A stretch of 26,803 bases of DNA from a virus, in the IMG/VR virus record IMGVR_UViG_3300045921_000066, positions 1 to 26,803 of that record. One strand, written 5' to 3'. The position numbers and the translations under genes were made by a program. Of this stretch, positions 5,101 to 10,942 are shown piece after piece. Every line of letters begins with the position of its first letter. The first letter of the stretch is position 1. The notes beneath the pieces were generated by a model. It was not told where the DNA came from and did no database searches. It was given only the letters and a program-made list of their open reading frames with translations.

Positions 5101-6165
5101 GTGCTTTCAGACATCACTGGTGTGAGTGTTTTGACTGACCGCATTATGACTGCGGTCAATGCACGCAAGTCTCTGATTATTCAGGGACCGAACGGTGTGG
5201 GTAAGACCAGTGCCGTTCATCAGGTGGCTCGCAAACTGAGTCGGCATGTCGAAGTGTTTCTCGGCCCTTCGATTCATCCGGAGACTTTCGGCATGAACGT
5301 GCCGAATAGAGACTTCGATTCGTTTCGATACGTGTGGTCAGAACGCTTCGTCAGTGTTCCCGAGAATACGATCTTTCTGATTGACGAGTTTTCGTTCATG
5401 CCTCCGACAGTGCAAGCGCTGTTGGGCGAGGCGGTACTTTCACACAGCATTCAAGGCCGACCGTTGCCTCATGGCACGGTATTCATTCTGACTGCAAACC
5501 GACTTGGTGATACGGCAGGCGTCAACGCCATTAGCCGGCTCATCAACACTCGATGCCCAACGGTCACATACTATGGTCCGACTGACGAGGAGTTCGTCGG
5601 TTCGGATAAAATGCCGGGATATTTGGCCACGCATGGCCATCCGGCGATCAATACTGCTTTGCAGTATAATCCCGGACTCATTCACTTTCTTAAGGGAGAA
5701 TATCCCAAGCAGGAACAGACAGCTGATAAACTGCCTACTCATCGTGGATGGGTGGAATGCAGTGCAGAACTTCGCGCTGCCGAAGAACTTTACAATGACG
5801 GCGCTATTTCGTCGATTAATCGACTGGCGATTCTTGCCAGTCACGTCGGCGACAAAGCCGCCGCAAAGTGTGAAGTCATCGTGAGACTCTGGCAAGACCT
5901 GCCGGACTTTAATAAGATGACTTCACAAAAACTTGGCACTATGGAAGTGCCGAAAAATCCGGTTGTTCGCAGTCTGATTATTAGTCAGGTTGCGGATGTT
6001 GCCAAGGAAGGCTTAATCGCTCACCTTGACCCGCTGATTTCTCGGTTTCCTGCCGAGGAACAAAAGGTTATGTGGGTTCGACTGCTGGAGAAGTCCTCAC
6101 ACTTTGCTAGCACAAGTGCGTACCAGAAGTTTTCTTCTGGTACAGGTAAGTTCCTTAACTCTTAA
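5101..6165 (+). CDS. MoxR-type AAA+ ATPase
   Basis: A GTG start at 5101 is preceded by GGAGG. The 354-residue protein has a Walker A motif GPNGVGKT (29-36), Walker B FLIDEF (92-97), sensor-1 FILTANR (128-134) and arginine-finger candidates in ISRLINTR (144-151). This is the core of MoxR/RavA-like AAA+ ATPases, which remodel proteins or insert metal cofactors together with a VWA partner. Exactly such a partner, a metallopeptidase-VWA protein, lies one gene downstream (6576). The pair probably works as an ATP-driven chaperone or protease-like system on an unknown phage or host target. The C-terminal half is helical without further motifs. The gene is notably dense in short perfect inverted repeats (for example 5137-5157, 5287-5306, 5651-5667, 5822-5842, 6121-6142). 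Confidence 0.85.
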   Translation: MLSDITGVSVLTDRIMTAVNARKSLIIQGPNGVGKTSAVHQVARKLSRHVEVFLGPSIHPETFGMNVPNRDFDSFRYVWSERFVSVPENTIFLIDEFSFMPPTVQALLGEAVLSHSIQGRPLPHGTVFILTANRLGDTAGVNAISRLINTRCPTVTYYGPTDEEFVGSDKMPGYLATHGHPAINTALQYNPGLIHFLKGEYPKQEQTADKLPTHRGWVECSAELRAAEELYNDGAISSINRLAILASHVGDKAAAKCEVIVRLWQDLPDFNKMTSQKLGTMEVPKNPVVRSLIISQVADVAKEGLIAHLDPLISRFPAEEQKVMWVRLLEKSSHFASTSAYQKFSSGTGKFLNS

Positions 6166-6179
6166 TAGGAGAAACAGCA

Positions 6180-6515
6180 ATGCTGAATCTTGCAAACATT
6201 CAGACTTCGGACACTCTTGAAAGCCTCGATCTCGGCGATCCGACTATCGGAGAATCGATTTGGATTTACACTGATCGGTTCTTCTATATCGGCCGCTTTC
6301 GTGGTCGCTCCAAGGATGGAGAGTTCTGGGTTCTCGATCGCGCTTCCATGGTCATTCAAATGGGTGTCGTAACTGACGCCATGGTGGATGGCAACAAGGC
6401 GCTGCACGAAGTTCACCCGTTCGCGACTCCGTTTGTCGCGATTCGGTATAGCTCGGTTGTTGGATGGCATTACTACAGCCACCCGCTGCCCGAAAAGGCG
6501 ATCACCAAGGGCTAA
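6180..6515 (+). CDS. Hypothetical protein between the AAA ATPase and VWA genes (111 aa)
   Basis: TAGGAGAAAC before the ATG at 6180 supports this start. The 111-residue product looks like a small beta-rich fold: SIWIYTDRFFYIGRFRGRSK and EFWVLDRASMVIQ are alternating strands. This resembles small SH3- or Sm-like barrels, but I recognise no family. Its position between the ATPase and its likely VWA partner, with a 14-base gap to the former, suggests it may be an adaptor or substrate of that pair. It is followed directly by a terminator, so it is probably co-expressed with the ATPase more than with the VWA gene. Confidence 0.65.
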   Translation: MLNLANIQTSDTLESLDLGDPTIGESIWIYTDRFFYIGRFRGRSKDGEFWVLDRASMVIQMGVVTDAMVDGNKALHEVHPFATPFVAIRYSSVVGWHYYSHPLPEKAITKG

Positions 6516-6524
6516 TGTTGCAAG

Positions 6525-6563
6525 GCACGGAGCGGCTACATAGCCGCTCCGTGCTCACTTTTT
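6525..6563 (+). terminator. Rho-independent terminator between ATPase and VWA genes
   Basis: A perfect stem of 13-14 bp (GCACGGAGCGGCTA with TAGCCGCTCCGTGC, 6525-6554) is followed by TCACTTTTTC. It lies in the 60-base gap between the 6180 and 6576 genes, so it would reduce transcription into the VWA gene. Confidence 0.85.
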
Positions 6564-6575
6564 CAAGGGGTCAAC

Positions 6576-7703
6576 ATGTTCGGACCATTTACACGAGCCC
6601 TATTTGAGATTCTCAATCGCAATCCGATTATTTACGGATTTGTAAAGATTCTTCCGATTGAGTTCTCGAACGACGTTCCTCCTGCTGCGGCAGCAAGTAC
6701 GGACGGGCGCAGGATTAAGATCAATCCGGATGTATGGAACACGCTCGATATTGCTTCGCAAGCCTTTGTGCTGGCACATGAAGCCATGCACTTGGCATGG
6801 GATTTCTTTGGTCGCGTTCAAGGACGCGACGTTCACAAGTTCAACATTGCGCAAGATCTTGTGATTAATGAGTTTCTGCGTGACAATGGATTTAACTGTA
6901 GAGCCCTTAGCCGCTCGATTACCGCTAGGACTTTTCCCAAGATGAGGTTTGATCCCCAATCTTGGACGAGTGAACGAGTCTATCAGTGGCTTGTCGATAA
7001 CCCTGACAAGTGCCCTTTGCCCGGGCAAAATATACTTGACGGTTGTGGACAACCGTCAGCAGAAAAGCCGCTGACTTCCGAAGAAATTCAAGAACTTCGG
7101 CTAGCAATTCAGTCGGTGCTTGTTGGAGCACCTGCTGGCAGTTTGCCGGGCGAGATCCGAACACTTGTCGAATCCGCTTGGGTGCCGCCGCATGACTGGC
7201 GGTCCGACCTGTCGCGGTACTTCAACACGCTCGTTCAGGATGACTACAGCCTGAAACGGTACAGTGTGCAGGGGCTTGCCGTTCGCGGTGTCATCGGCCC
7301 AACGCTGCACAGTCCGGGACTCGACACACTCGGCGTCATCATCGATACTAGCGGGTCCATGTCAAGTATCTATGACGAAGTGCTGAGCCATCTGCAAGAT
7401 ATTCTGACGCAGGTTGGTGTTCGCAAAGTAATCAGAATCGACGCCGATGCGAGAGTGACACATGAGGAAGAAGTGGAATCTTCTGCACTGCTTGAGCGCG
7501 GTGTGGAGTTTCATGGAAACGGTGGAACAGATTTTCGAGAAGCCATTGACGCTATGGAGAAATATAACCCTAGCGTTGTGGTTTATATCACTGATGGTGA
7601 GGGAGGGTTTCCGTCAAGTCCTCCAACGTATCCGCTAGTTTGGGCGGACGTGTCTGGGCATAGTAGCTACCCCTTCGGCGACGTTGTGCGCTGTAAGGAG
7701 TGA
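6576..7703 (+). CDS. Metallopeptidase-like + VWA domain protein (MoxR partner)
   Basis: A 375-residue protein with two parts. The N-terminal domain carries HEAMH (68-72), an HExxH zinc motif, followed by FNIAQDLVINEF (89-100), whose Asn/Asp residues are typical of the DUF2201 putative metallopeptidase family. The C-terminal VWA-like domain has the MIDAS sequence IDTSGSMS (256-263), GGTDF (316-320) and ITDGEG (338-343), all needed for metal binding. The partner ATPase is upstream (5101). In cells such pairs (RavA-ViaA, MoxR-VWA) act in complex maturation and membrane stress. In phages their job is unknown. The start follows AAGGGG 7 bases before the ATG. Inverted repeats occur at 7016-7029 and 7037-7058. 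Proteolytic activity is only inferred. Confidence 0.85.
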   Translation: MFGPFTRALFEILNRNPIIYGFVKILPIEFSNDVPPAAAASTDGRRIKINPDVWNTLDIASQAFVLAHEAMHLAWDFFGRVQGRDVHKFNIAQDLVINEFLRDNGFNCRALSRSITARTFPKMRFDPQSWTSERVYQWLVDNPDKCPLPGQNILDGCGQPSAEKPLTSEEIQELRLAIQSVLVGAPAGSLPGEIRTLVESAWVPPHDWRSDLSRYFNTLVQDDYSLKRYSVQGLAVRGVIGPTLHSPGLDTLGVIIDTSGSMSSIYDEVLSHLQDILTQVGVRKVIRIDADARVTHEEEVESSALLERGVEFHGNGGTDFREAIDAMEKYNPSVVVYITDGEGGFPSSPPTYPLVWADVSGHSSYPFGDVVRCKE

Positions 7704-7705
7704 GT

Positions 7706-7939
7706 ATGTACTTCGGTGGTGGAAGTGAGTTCACTTTATTCCGTAAAGACGATGCGCGTGTATTACGTTTTTTCGCTCATCGAACTCGTGTAAGAAAATC
7801 TTACACATTGCCAAAGGTAAATAATAAAGTGATACTTTCTGCTATCATAGTAAAGATAGGCCCCGCACAAGTTAATTCACTAAATTCCATCACTATGATT
7901 AACGCCTCGATTTATAGCCTAGTTCATAGGGGCCTATAG
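7706..7939 (+). CDS. Possible small basic protein ending inside a tRNA gene (77 aa)
   Basis: AAGGAG, spanning the stop region of the VWA gene, lies 5 bases before ATG 7706; an in-frame GTG at 7700 is less likely. The basic product (starts MYFGGGSEFTLFRKDDARVL) has no known family. Its TAG is bases 8-10 of the CAT-anticodon tRNA, so mature tRNA and full-length message cannot come from the same transcript. It also runs through a promoter-like site and a 7-bp hairpin (7788-7806). The second half may therefore be untranslated leader and the reading frame accidental. Confidence 0.35.
   Translation: MYFGGGSEFTLFRKDDARVLRFFAHRTRVRKSYTLPKVNNKVILSAIIVKIGPAQVNSLNSITMINASIYSLVHRGL
7808..7836 (+). promoter_or_regulatory. 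Possible sigma70-like promoter for the tRNA cluster
   Basis: TTGCCA (7808-7813), a 17-base spacer and GATACT (7831-7836) precede the first tRNA by about 90 bases. The -35 matches 5 of 6 and the -10 matches 4 of 6 consensus bases. Confidence 0.35.
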
Positions 7940-8006
7940 CTCAAGAGGTTAGAGCAGCCGCCTCATAAGCGGTTGGTTCTCGGTTCAAATCCGAGTAGGC
8001 CCACCA
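7930..8006 (+). tRNA. tRNA with CAT anticodon (Ile2 or Met)
   Basis: A complete cloverleaf of 77 bases including encoded CCA: acceptor GGGCCTA/TAGGCCC, anticodon stem GCCGC/GCGGT, loop CTCATAA, T-arm with GGTTCAAATCC. Anticodon CAT can be elongator Met, or Ile2 (reading AUA) after lysidine modification. The sequence around the variable loop (GGTTGGT..GGTTCAAATCC) looks more like bacterial Ile2, which would also fit the other rare-codon tRNAs here. Confidence 0.92.
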
Positions 8007-8021
8007 TAGTAAGGATTAATA

Positions 8022-8507
8022 ATGAACATTTTCATGCTTGACGAAACTCCAAATAAAGCGGCGCTTTATCATTGTGATAAGCACGTGCCGAAAATGATTC
8101 TCGAATCCGCGCAGTTACTCTCGACTGCGCATCGGTTGCTGAATGGAAGCGATCAAGTCTACAAGGCTGCGTATGTCAATCACCCATGTGCGATATGGGT
8201 GAGACAGTGTTCCGAAAACTACGAGTGGACGTATTATCTATTCATAGAACTTAATAAACAGTTTGTTAATAGGTTTGGTGGCAAAGACCACGCTTCATAC
8301 GCAAAACTTTCTGATATACTGTCAGTGCCACCACTAAATTTACCAAAAGGTTCGATGACTGATCCGGCACTTGCAATGCCGGACATTTACAAGATTCCAC
8401 AAAAGCCTGTGGAATCCTACAGAAATTACTATAAGCAAGCTAAGACGTTTGCTACTTGGGACAGAATTTGTAAAGGCTGGACTCCAGATTGGTGGAACGA
8501 TTTTTGA
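8022..8507 (+). CDS. Conserved phage protein of unknown function (YHCDKH family, 161 aa)
   Basis: The ATG at 8022 follows AAGGA. The 161-residue protein opens with NIFMLDETPNKAALYHCDKH, then MILESAQLLSTAHR, NHPCAIWVRQ, AMPDIYK and YRNYYKQAKTFATW. I recall this pattern from a conserved family in many large phages, with no established activity as far as I know. The invariant-looking His, Cys, Asp, Glu and Trp residues suggest an enzyme or a metal site. Its TGA overlaps the first two bases of tRNA-Lys, so it is embedded in the tRNA cluster. It is better conserved in appearance than the other small frames nearby and is certainly a gene. Confidence 0.8.
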   Translation: MNIFMLDETPNKAALYHCDKHVPKMILESAQLLSTAHRLLNGSDQVYKAAYVNHPCAIWVRQCSENYEWTYYLFIELNKQFVNRFGGKDHASYAKLSDILSVPPLNLPKGSMTDPALAMPDIYKIPQKPVESYRNYYKQAKTFATWDRICKGWTPDWWNDF

Positions 8508-8580
8508 GACCGTAGCTCAACGGTAGAGCAGTGGACTTTTAATCCATTGGTTGCGAGTTCGACTCTCGCCGGTCTCACCA
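8506..8580 (+). tRNA. tRNA-Lys (TTT)
   Basis: 75 bases with encoded CCA. Acceptor GAGACCG/CGGTCTC, anticodon stem GTGGA/TCCAT, loop CTTTTAA, T-arm GCGAG/CTCGC. The anticodon TTT reads AAA/AAG. Its first two bases are shared with the stop codon of the upstream gene. Confidence 0.95.
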
Positions 8581-8581
8581 C

Positions 8582-8911
8582 AGGTGTGATATGATTCGTA
8601 AATACTCACAGTCTCGAATTGTGTCAAAAGGACGCATATTTGATAACTTGTTTTTACATCAAATTAGGCGTGCTGGAATTCTTTTAGCGAGTGTCAGTTA
8701 CTTAAGCCCTGACAAAAATAAGCGTGATTATGTAGTAAAATGCAACGTAAATAGGAAAACTTTCACTGGCGTAGAGAACGAATTTTAATATAAACTGAGT
8801 GATGTATGCACCACAGAGTCGTAGAGCCAGAATGGACATATTCACTGTCTGAAATATGCGTCCTTTTGACACAATCCGAGACTGTGAGTATTTACGAATC
8901 ATATCACACCT
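8582..8911. repeat. 60-bp near-perfect inverted repeat with 210-bp spacer
   Basis: Bases 8582-8641 recur as the reverse complement of 8852-8911 with a single mismatch. Each arm contains AGGTGTGAT followed by ATG and 17 codons with the same product (MIRKYSQSRIVSKGRIF), pointing inward. The right arm lies inside another plus-strand frame (8806). It could be an invertible segment, a miniature element or the product of template switching. Confidence 0.9.
8591..8788 (+). CDS. Possible small protein starting in the inverted repeat (65 aa)
   Basis: The ATG at 8591 follows AGGTG by 4 bases, right after tRNA-Lys. The first 17 residues (MIRKYSQSRIVSKGRIF) lie in the left arm of the inverted repeat. 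The remainder (DNLFLHQIRRAGILLASVSY and onwards) is basic, with no known family. The opposite-strand frame from 8902 starts identically but continues with hydrophobic residues that look like a shadow. Inversion of the spacer would swap these C-termini. Coding status is uncertain. Confidence 0.4.
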   Translation: MIRKYSQSRIVSKGRIFDNLFLHQIRRAGILLASVSYLSPDKNKRDYVVKCNVNRKTFTGVENEF

Positions 8912-9099
8912 TTAGATGGTTTTGGTCAGCATCATTACGCTATTTTAAACATTTTGAACGTTCTACAATTTCCTTACAAATCTGGTGCCCAAAGCTAAGA
9001 GTATATACTCCATTCAAAGCCTTTGAAACTTGCATTGTATCTGAACCTACTACAAAACTTAAAGACTACATAGGCACTCTCGGCATTAAAGTTTTATGA
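8806..9099 (+). CDS. Possible small protein, paralogue of the next frame (97 aa)
   Basis: The frame starts MHHRVVEPEWTYSLSE and ends KLKDYIGTLGIKVL. The frame just downstream begins MMYYRAVEPDGTLAVSD and ends CKEYVSITGVSFVPL, so the two look like diverged tandem copies. The right arm of the 60-bp inverted repeat lies in the N-terminal third, where the two copies do not align, suggesting the arm was inserted into this copy. The ribosome binding site is weak. Function is unknown. Confidence 0.45.
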   Translation: MHHRVVEPEWTYSLSEICVLLTQSETVSIYESYHTFRWFWSASLRYFKHFERSTISLQIWCPKLRVYTPFKAFETCIVSEPTTKLKDYIGTLGIKVL

Positions 9100-9332
9100 T
9101 GTACTATAGAGCTGTGGAGCCTGACGGAACCTTAGCAGTTAGTGATTGTAAATCACTTTGGCAGTCAGTTTTGGCTCAGCATACTAGACTCAGAATAGTA
9201 CGACTTTTTTATCGCAGCGACTATGCTGCTACTATGTATGATGAAAGTTTTGTAGGTCGGTTTTCTACGACGTGTTTAAAAGATTGTAAAGAATATGTAA
9301 GCATCACTGGAGTTTCCTTTGTGCCGCTATAG
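9096..9332 (+). CDS. Possible small protein, paralogue of the preceding frame (78 aa)
   Basis: The start ATG overlaps the preceding frame's TGA (ATGATG at 9096). The product shares the opening R-A/V-VEP-D/E and the closing strand pattern with its neighbour. It contains a basic, aromatic middle (RLRIVRLFYRSDYAATMYD). Its TAG is bases 8-10 of tRNA-Arg, as in the frame at 7706. No known family. Confidence 0.45.
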   Translation: MMYYRAVEPDGTLAVSDCKSLWQSVLAQHTRLRIVRLFYRSDYAATMYDESFVGRFSTTCLKDCKEYVSITGVSFVPL

Positions 9333-9399
9333 CTCAATGGGATAGAGCAATGGATTTCTAATCCATTCGTTGTAGGTTTGAATCCTACTAGCGGCGCCA
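9323..9399 (+). tRNA. tRNA-Arg (TCT)
   Basis: 77 bases with encoded CCA. Acceptor GCCGCTA/TAGCGGC, anticodon stem ATGGA/TCCAT, loop TTTCTAA, T-arm GTAGG/CCTAC. Anticodon TCT reads AGA/AGG, rare in most GC-rich bacteria. Confidence 0.95.
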
Positions 9400-9401
9400 G
9401 T

Positions 9402-9486
9402 ACATGCACCGTAAGCGTACTACGGTATCCGCTGCAATGCGGATAACTCCTTGAACCTGAGCCGGCAGGGTGTACGCACCGGCACT
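9402..9486 (+). ncRNA. Candidate structured RNA within the tRNA cluster
   Basis: Between tRNA-Arg and the next frame, about 85 bases hold successive inverted repeats: ACCGTA/TACGGT, TATCCGC/GCGGATA (9427-9446, loop TGCAAT) and GCCGG/CCGGC. GCGTAC and GTACGC could also pair over the middle hairpin. An unpaired ACTCCTT sits between hairpins and resembles an anti-Shine-Dalgarno sequence. It matches no RNA family I know and has no open frame. Function is unknown. Confidence 0.3.
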
Positions 9487-9506
9487 TATTGAATGGAAAT
9501 CACAAA

Positions 9507-9716
9507 ATGAATATCAACATAATGGCTTCTGCGTTTCGTTTAAACGTAACGCAAATAGATGGGGTAGACATGGCATCTATAGGTACCGAGCGTTACTATT
9601 CGTTTATTAGTAACGTGTGCCAAATTTACAACCGCTCATGGATTCTTATAAATAGCGGCCGCTTACACGATATGTCTAGTGTACAATATTTTGAAGGTAG
9701 CGGCCACAAAGAATAA
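9507..9716 (+). CDS. Possible small protein (69 aa)
   Basis: A start at ATG 9507 is preferred to the in-frame TTG at 9489. The ribosome binding site is weak (GGAA). The product starts MNINIMASAFRLNVTQIDGV and contains alternating polar and hydrophobic residues like a small beta-rich fold. It lies between tRNA-Arg and tRNA-Leu and stops just before the latter. No recognised family. Confidence 0.45.
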   Translation: MNINIMASAFRLNVTQIDGVDMASIGTERYYSFISNVCQIYNRSWILINSGRLHDMSSVQYFEGSGHKE

Positions 9717-9722
9717 AATTGC

Positions 9723-9807
9723 GGGGCTGTGGCGAAATAGGTAAACGCAGCGGACTTAAAATCCGCCGACTTCGGTCTTAAGGGTTCGATTCCCTTCAGC
9801 CCCACCA
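9723..9807 (+). tRNA. tRNA-Leu (TAA)
   Basis: 85 bases with encoded CCA and the long variable arm (CGACTTCGGTCTTAAG) of class II tRNAs. Acceptor GGGGCTG/CAGCCCC, anticodon stem GCGGA/TCCGC, loop CTTAAAA. Anticodon TAA reads UUA/UUG. Confidence 0.95.
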
Positions 9808-9837
9808 TATCAAAGACATTAGTAGGACCAATTATTT

Positions 9838-10050
9838 ATGCCTAATCAAAAGTCAAAAATTAGCGGCGTACAATATACGCTGATTAGAGAAAGGGATGCA
9901 AAGTACAGTATATTTTTGAACAGTCGCGTTTCCAGCTTTAGTGTGTGCGACTTTGTTATAAAAAATAGAAAATTAGTCTGTTATTTCAGAACTACAAAAG
10001 TTAACAGTTCCCCTGTAAGTACAGGGTGTGAAATAGCTTTAGTAGGGTAG
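9838..10050 (+). CDS. Possible small basic protein (70 aa)
   Basis: The ATG at 9838 follows AGTAGGAC at long spacing. The 70-residue product (starts MPNQKSKISGVQYTLIRERD) is basic with alternating hydrophobic strands (FSVCDFVIKNRKLVCYF). It ends with TAG and is followed after 7 bases by the next frame. No known family. It shares AT-rich composition and weak start signals with the other frames in the tRNA cluster. Confidence 0.5.
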   Translation: MPNQKSKISGVQYTLIRERDAKYSIFLNSRVSSFSVCDFVIKNRKLVCYFRTTKVNSSPVSTGCEIALVG

Positions 10051-10057
10051 AACCAAC

Positions 10058-10276
10058 ATGAAGATGCACTTAGGTGTATCGTATGTTAGGTCTACAAGAA
10101 TGGACTACTTGATAGTAGATAAAACACAAGTAGTTTCAGTAGACGTAAGCAGAATAAGTACGCTATATTACAATCGTACTCGTTCGAGTACATCGAATTC
10201 AAGTGCGTTTTTAGGACACTTTGTAACTTGGCTTAGAAACGCATTCACTATTTCAAAAATTGAATGTCAGATTTAG
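10058..10276 (+). CDS. Possible small protein (72 aa)
   Basis: Starts with ATG at 10058 (a second Met is codon 3) after a poor ribosome binding site. The product (MKMHLGVSYVRSTRMDYLIV and onwards) is rich in Ser, Arg and Tyr, and ends TISKIECQI. Its TAG at 10274-10276 lies inside the first codons of the next gene, an overlap typical of phage operons. Function unknown. Confidence 0.5.
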   Translation: MKMHLGVSYVRSTRMDYLIVDKTQVVSVDVSRISTLYYNRTRSSTSNSSAFLGHFVTWLRNAFTISKIECQI

Positions 10277-10638
10277 ATTGGTCTAATTGTTTGAAACAGT
10301 TGGGTGCGTGTCGGTCCTATGCCGATGACGCGGATGAGACAGTCTCGGCCAGAGTGGCGTGGGAACGCTGCGTAGACCCGCACAGGCTCGCGTGGCTGCT
10401 GGCCCGCCTCGGATACGGGCGGACTGTCGAAAGAGTTGTACAGCCCGTCATAGCGTGGCTCAACCCCGGTTCAGTCGAGGACTGCCAGACTCCCGAGGAA
10501 GCCGCCGAGCTGCTCGGTATCGCTGTGGGAAGGTCATACGGCAAACCCGGATATTGGGAAATAACTGACAAACTAAAATCGTTGTTCACTTACGAACAAG
10601 TTGAAGAAGCCATGAGGAGAGTTATAAATGGAAGATGA
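10264..10638 (+). CDS. Hypothetical protein, Trp/Ala-rich, GC-rich gene (124 aa)
   Basis: The ATG at 10264 overlaps the preceding frame. The 124-residue product starts with a Cys-containing segment (NCLKQLGACRSYADDADE), then AWERCVDPHRLAWLLARLGYGR. The 'AW..C..P..L.WLL' pattern recurs in small phage proteins of unknown function. The region 10300-10560 is clearly more GC-rich than the AT-rich genes on both sides, suggesting a different origin. The last codons carry GAGGAGAG, the ribosome binding site of the next gene (overlap 11 bases), so translation is coupled. Confidence 0.6.
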   Translation: MSDLDWSNCLKQLGACRSYADDADETVSARVAWERCVDPHRLAWLLARLGYGRTVERVVQPVIAWLNPGSVEDCQTPEEAAELLGIAVGRSYGKPGYWEITDKLKSLFTYEQVEEAMRRVINGR

Positions 10639-10942
10639 AACCGAAGCCAAGGTTGAATTGTTTGGAAAATCATTTGAAGCACTGTCTGCTAATTGTACAG
10701 ACGGATTGCATTTTATTTTAATGCTTGACTGTAAAGAAGAAAAACAGATTACTCAACAATTAGAAGGTTTAGCCTATTTAATGTACGTTTATACTACGCT
10801 TGTTAGCTATAAACTTGGAGGTCGCAGTTTGTCTGTTACAGAAATACTAAATATAGTTTCAAAATTAGAGGAAGCTCACGTTATTTACAACAAACTTTCA
10901 GGTATCGAGGATGAACAATCCAACGCTGCCAATGTACATTGA
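10628..10942 (+). CDS. Small acidic helical hypothetical protein (104 aa)
   Basis: GAGGAGAG 8 bases before ATG 10628 supports this start. The 104-residue product is acidic at both ends, with long predicted helices (ITQQLEGLAYLMYVYTTLVS and LSVTEILNIVSKLEEAHVIY). It overlaps the start of the SNF2 helicase gene by 32 bases, so the two should be translated together. It may be a helicase partner, but no family is recognised. Confidence 0.65.
   Translation: MEDETEAKVELFGKSFEALSANCTDGLHFILMLDCKEEKQITQQLEGLAYLMYVYTTLVSYKLGGRSLSVTEILNIVSKLEEAHVIYNKLSGIEDEQSNAANVH

Noticed and set aside
8022-8507. Naming the YHCDKH protein a pyrimidine-dimer glycosylase
   Set aside because: It does not resemble the T4 endonuclease V sequence as I know it; left as unknown.
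8702-8902. 66-codon minus-strand frame starting in the right arm of the inverted repeat
   Set aside because: After the shared 17 residues it looks like an antisense shadow of plus-strand frames; kept only as part of the inversion hypothesis.
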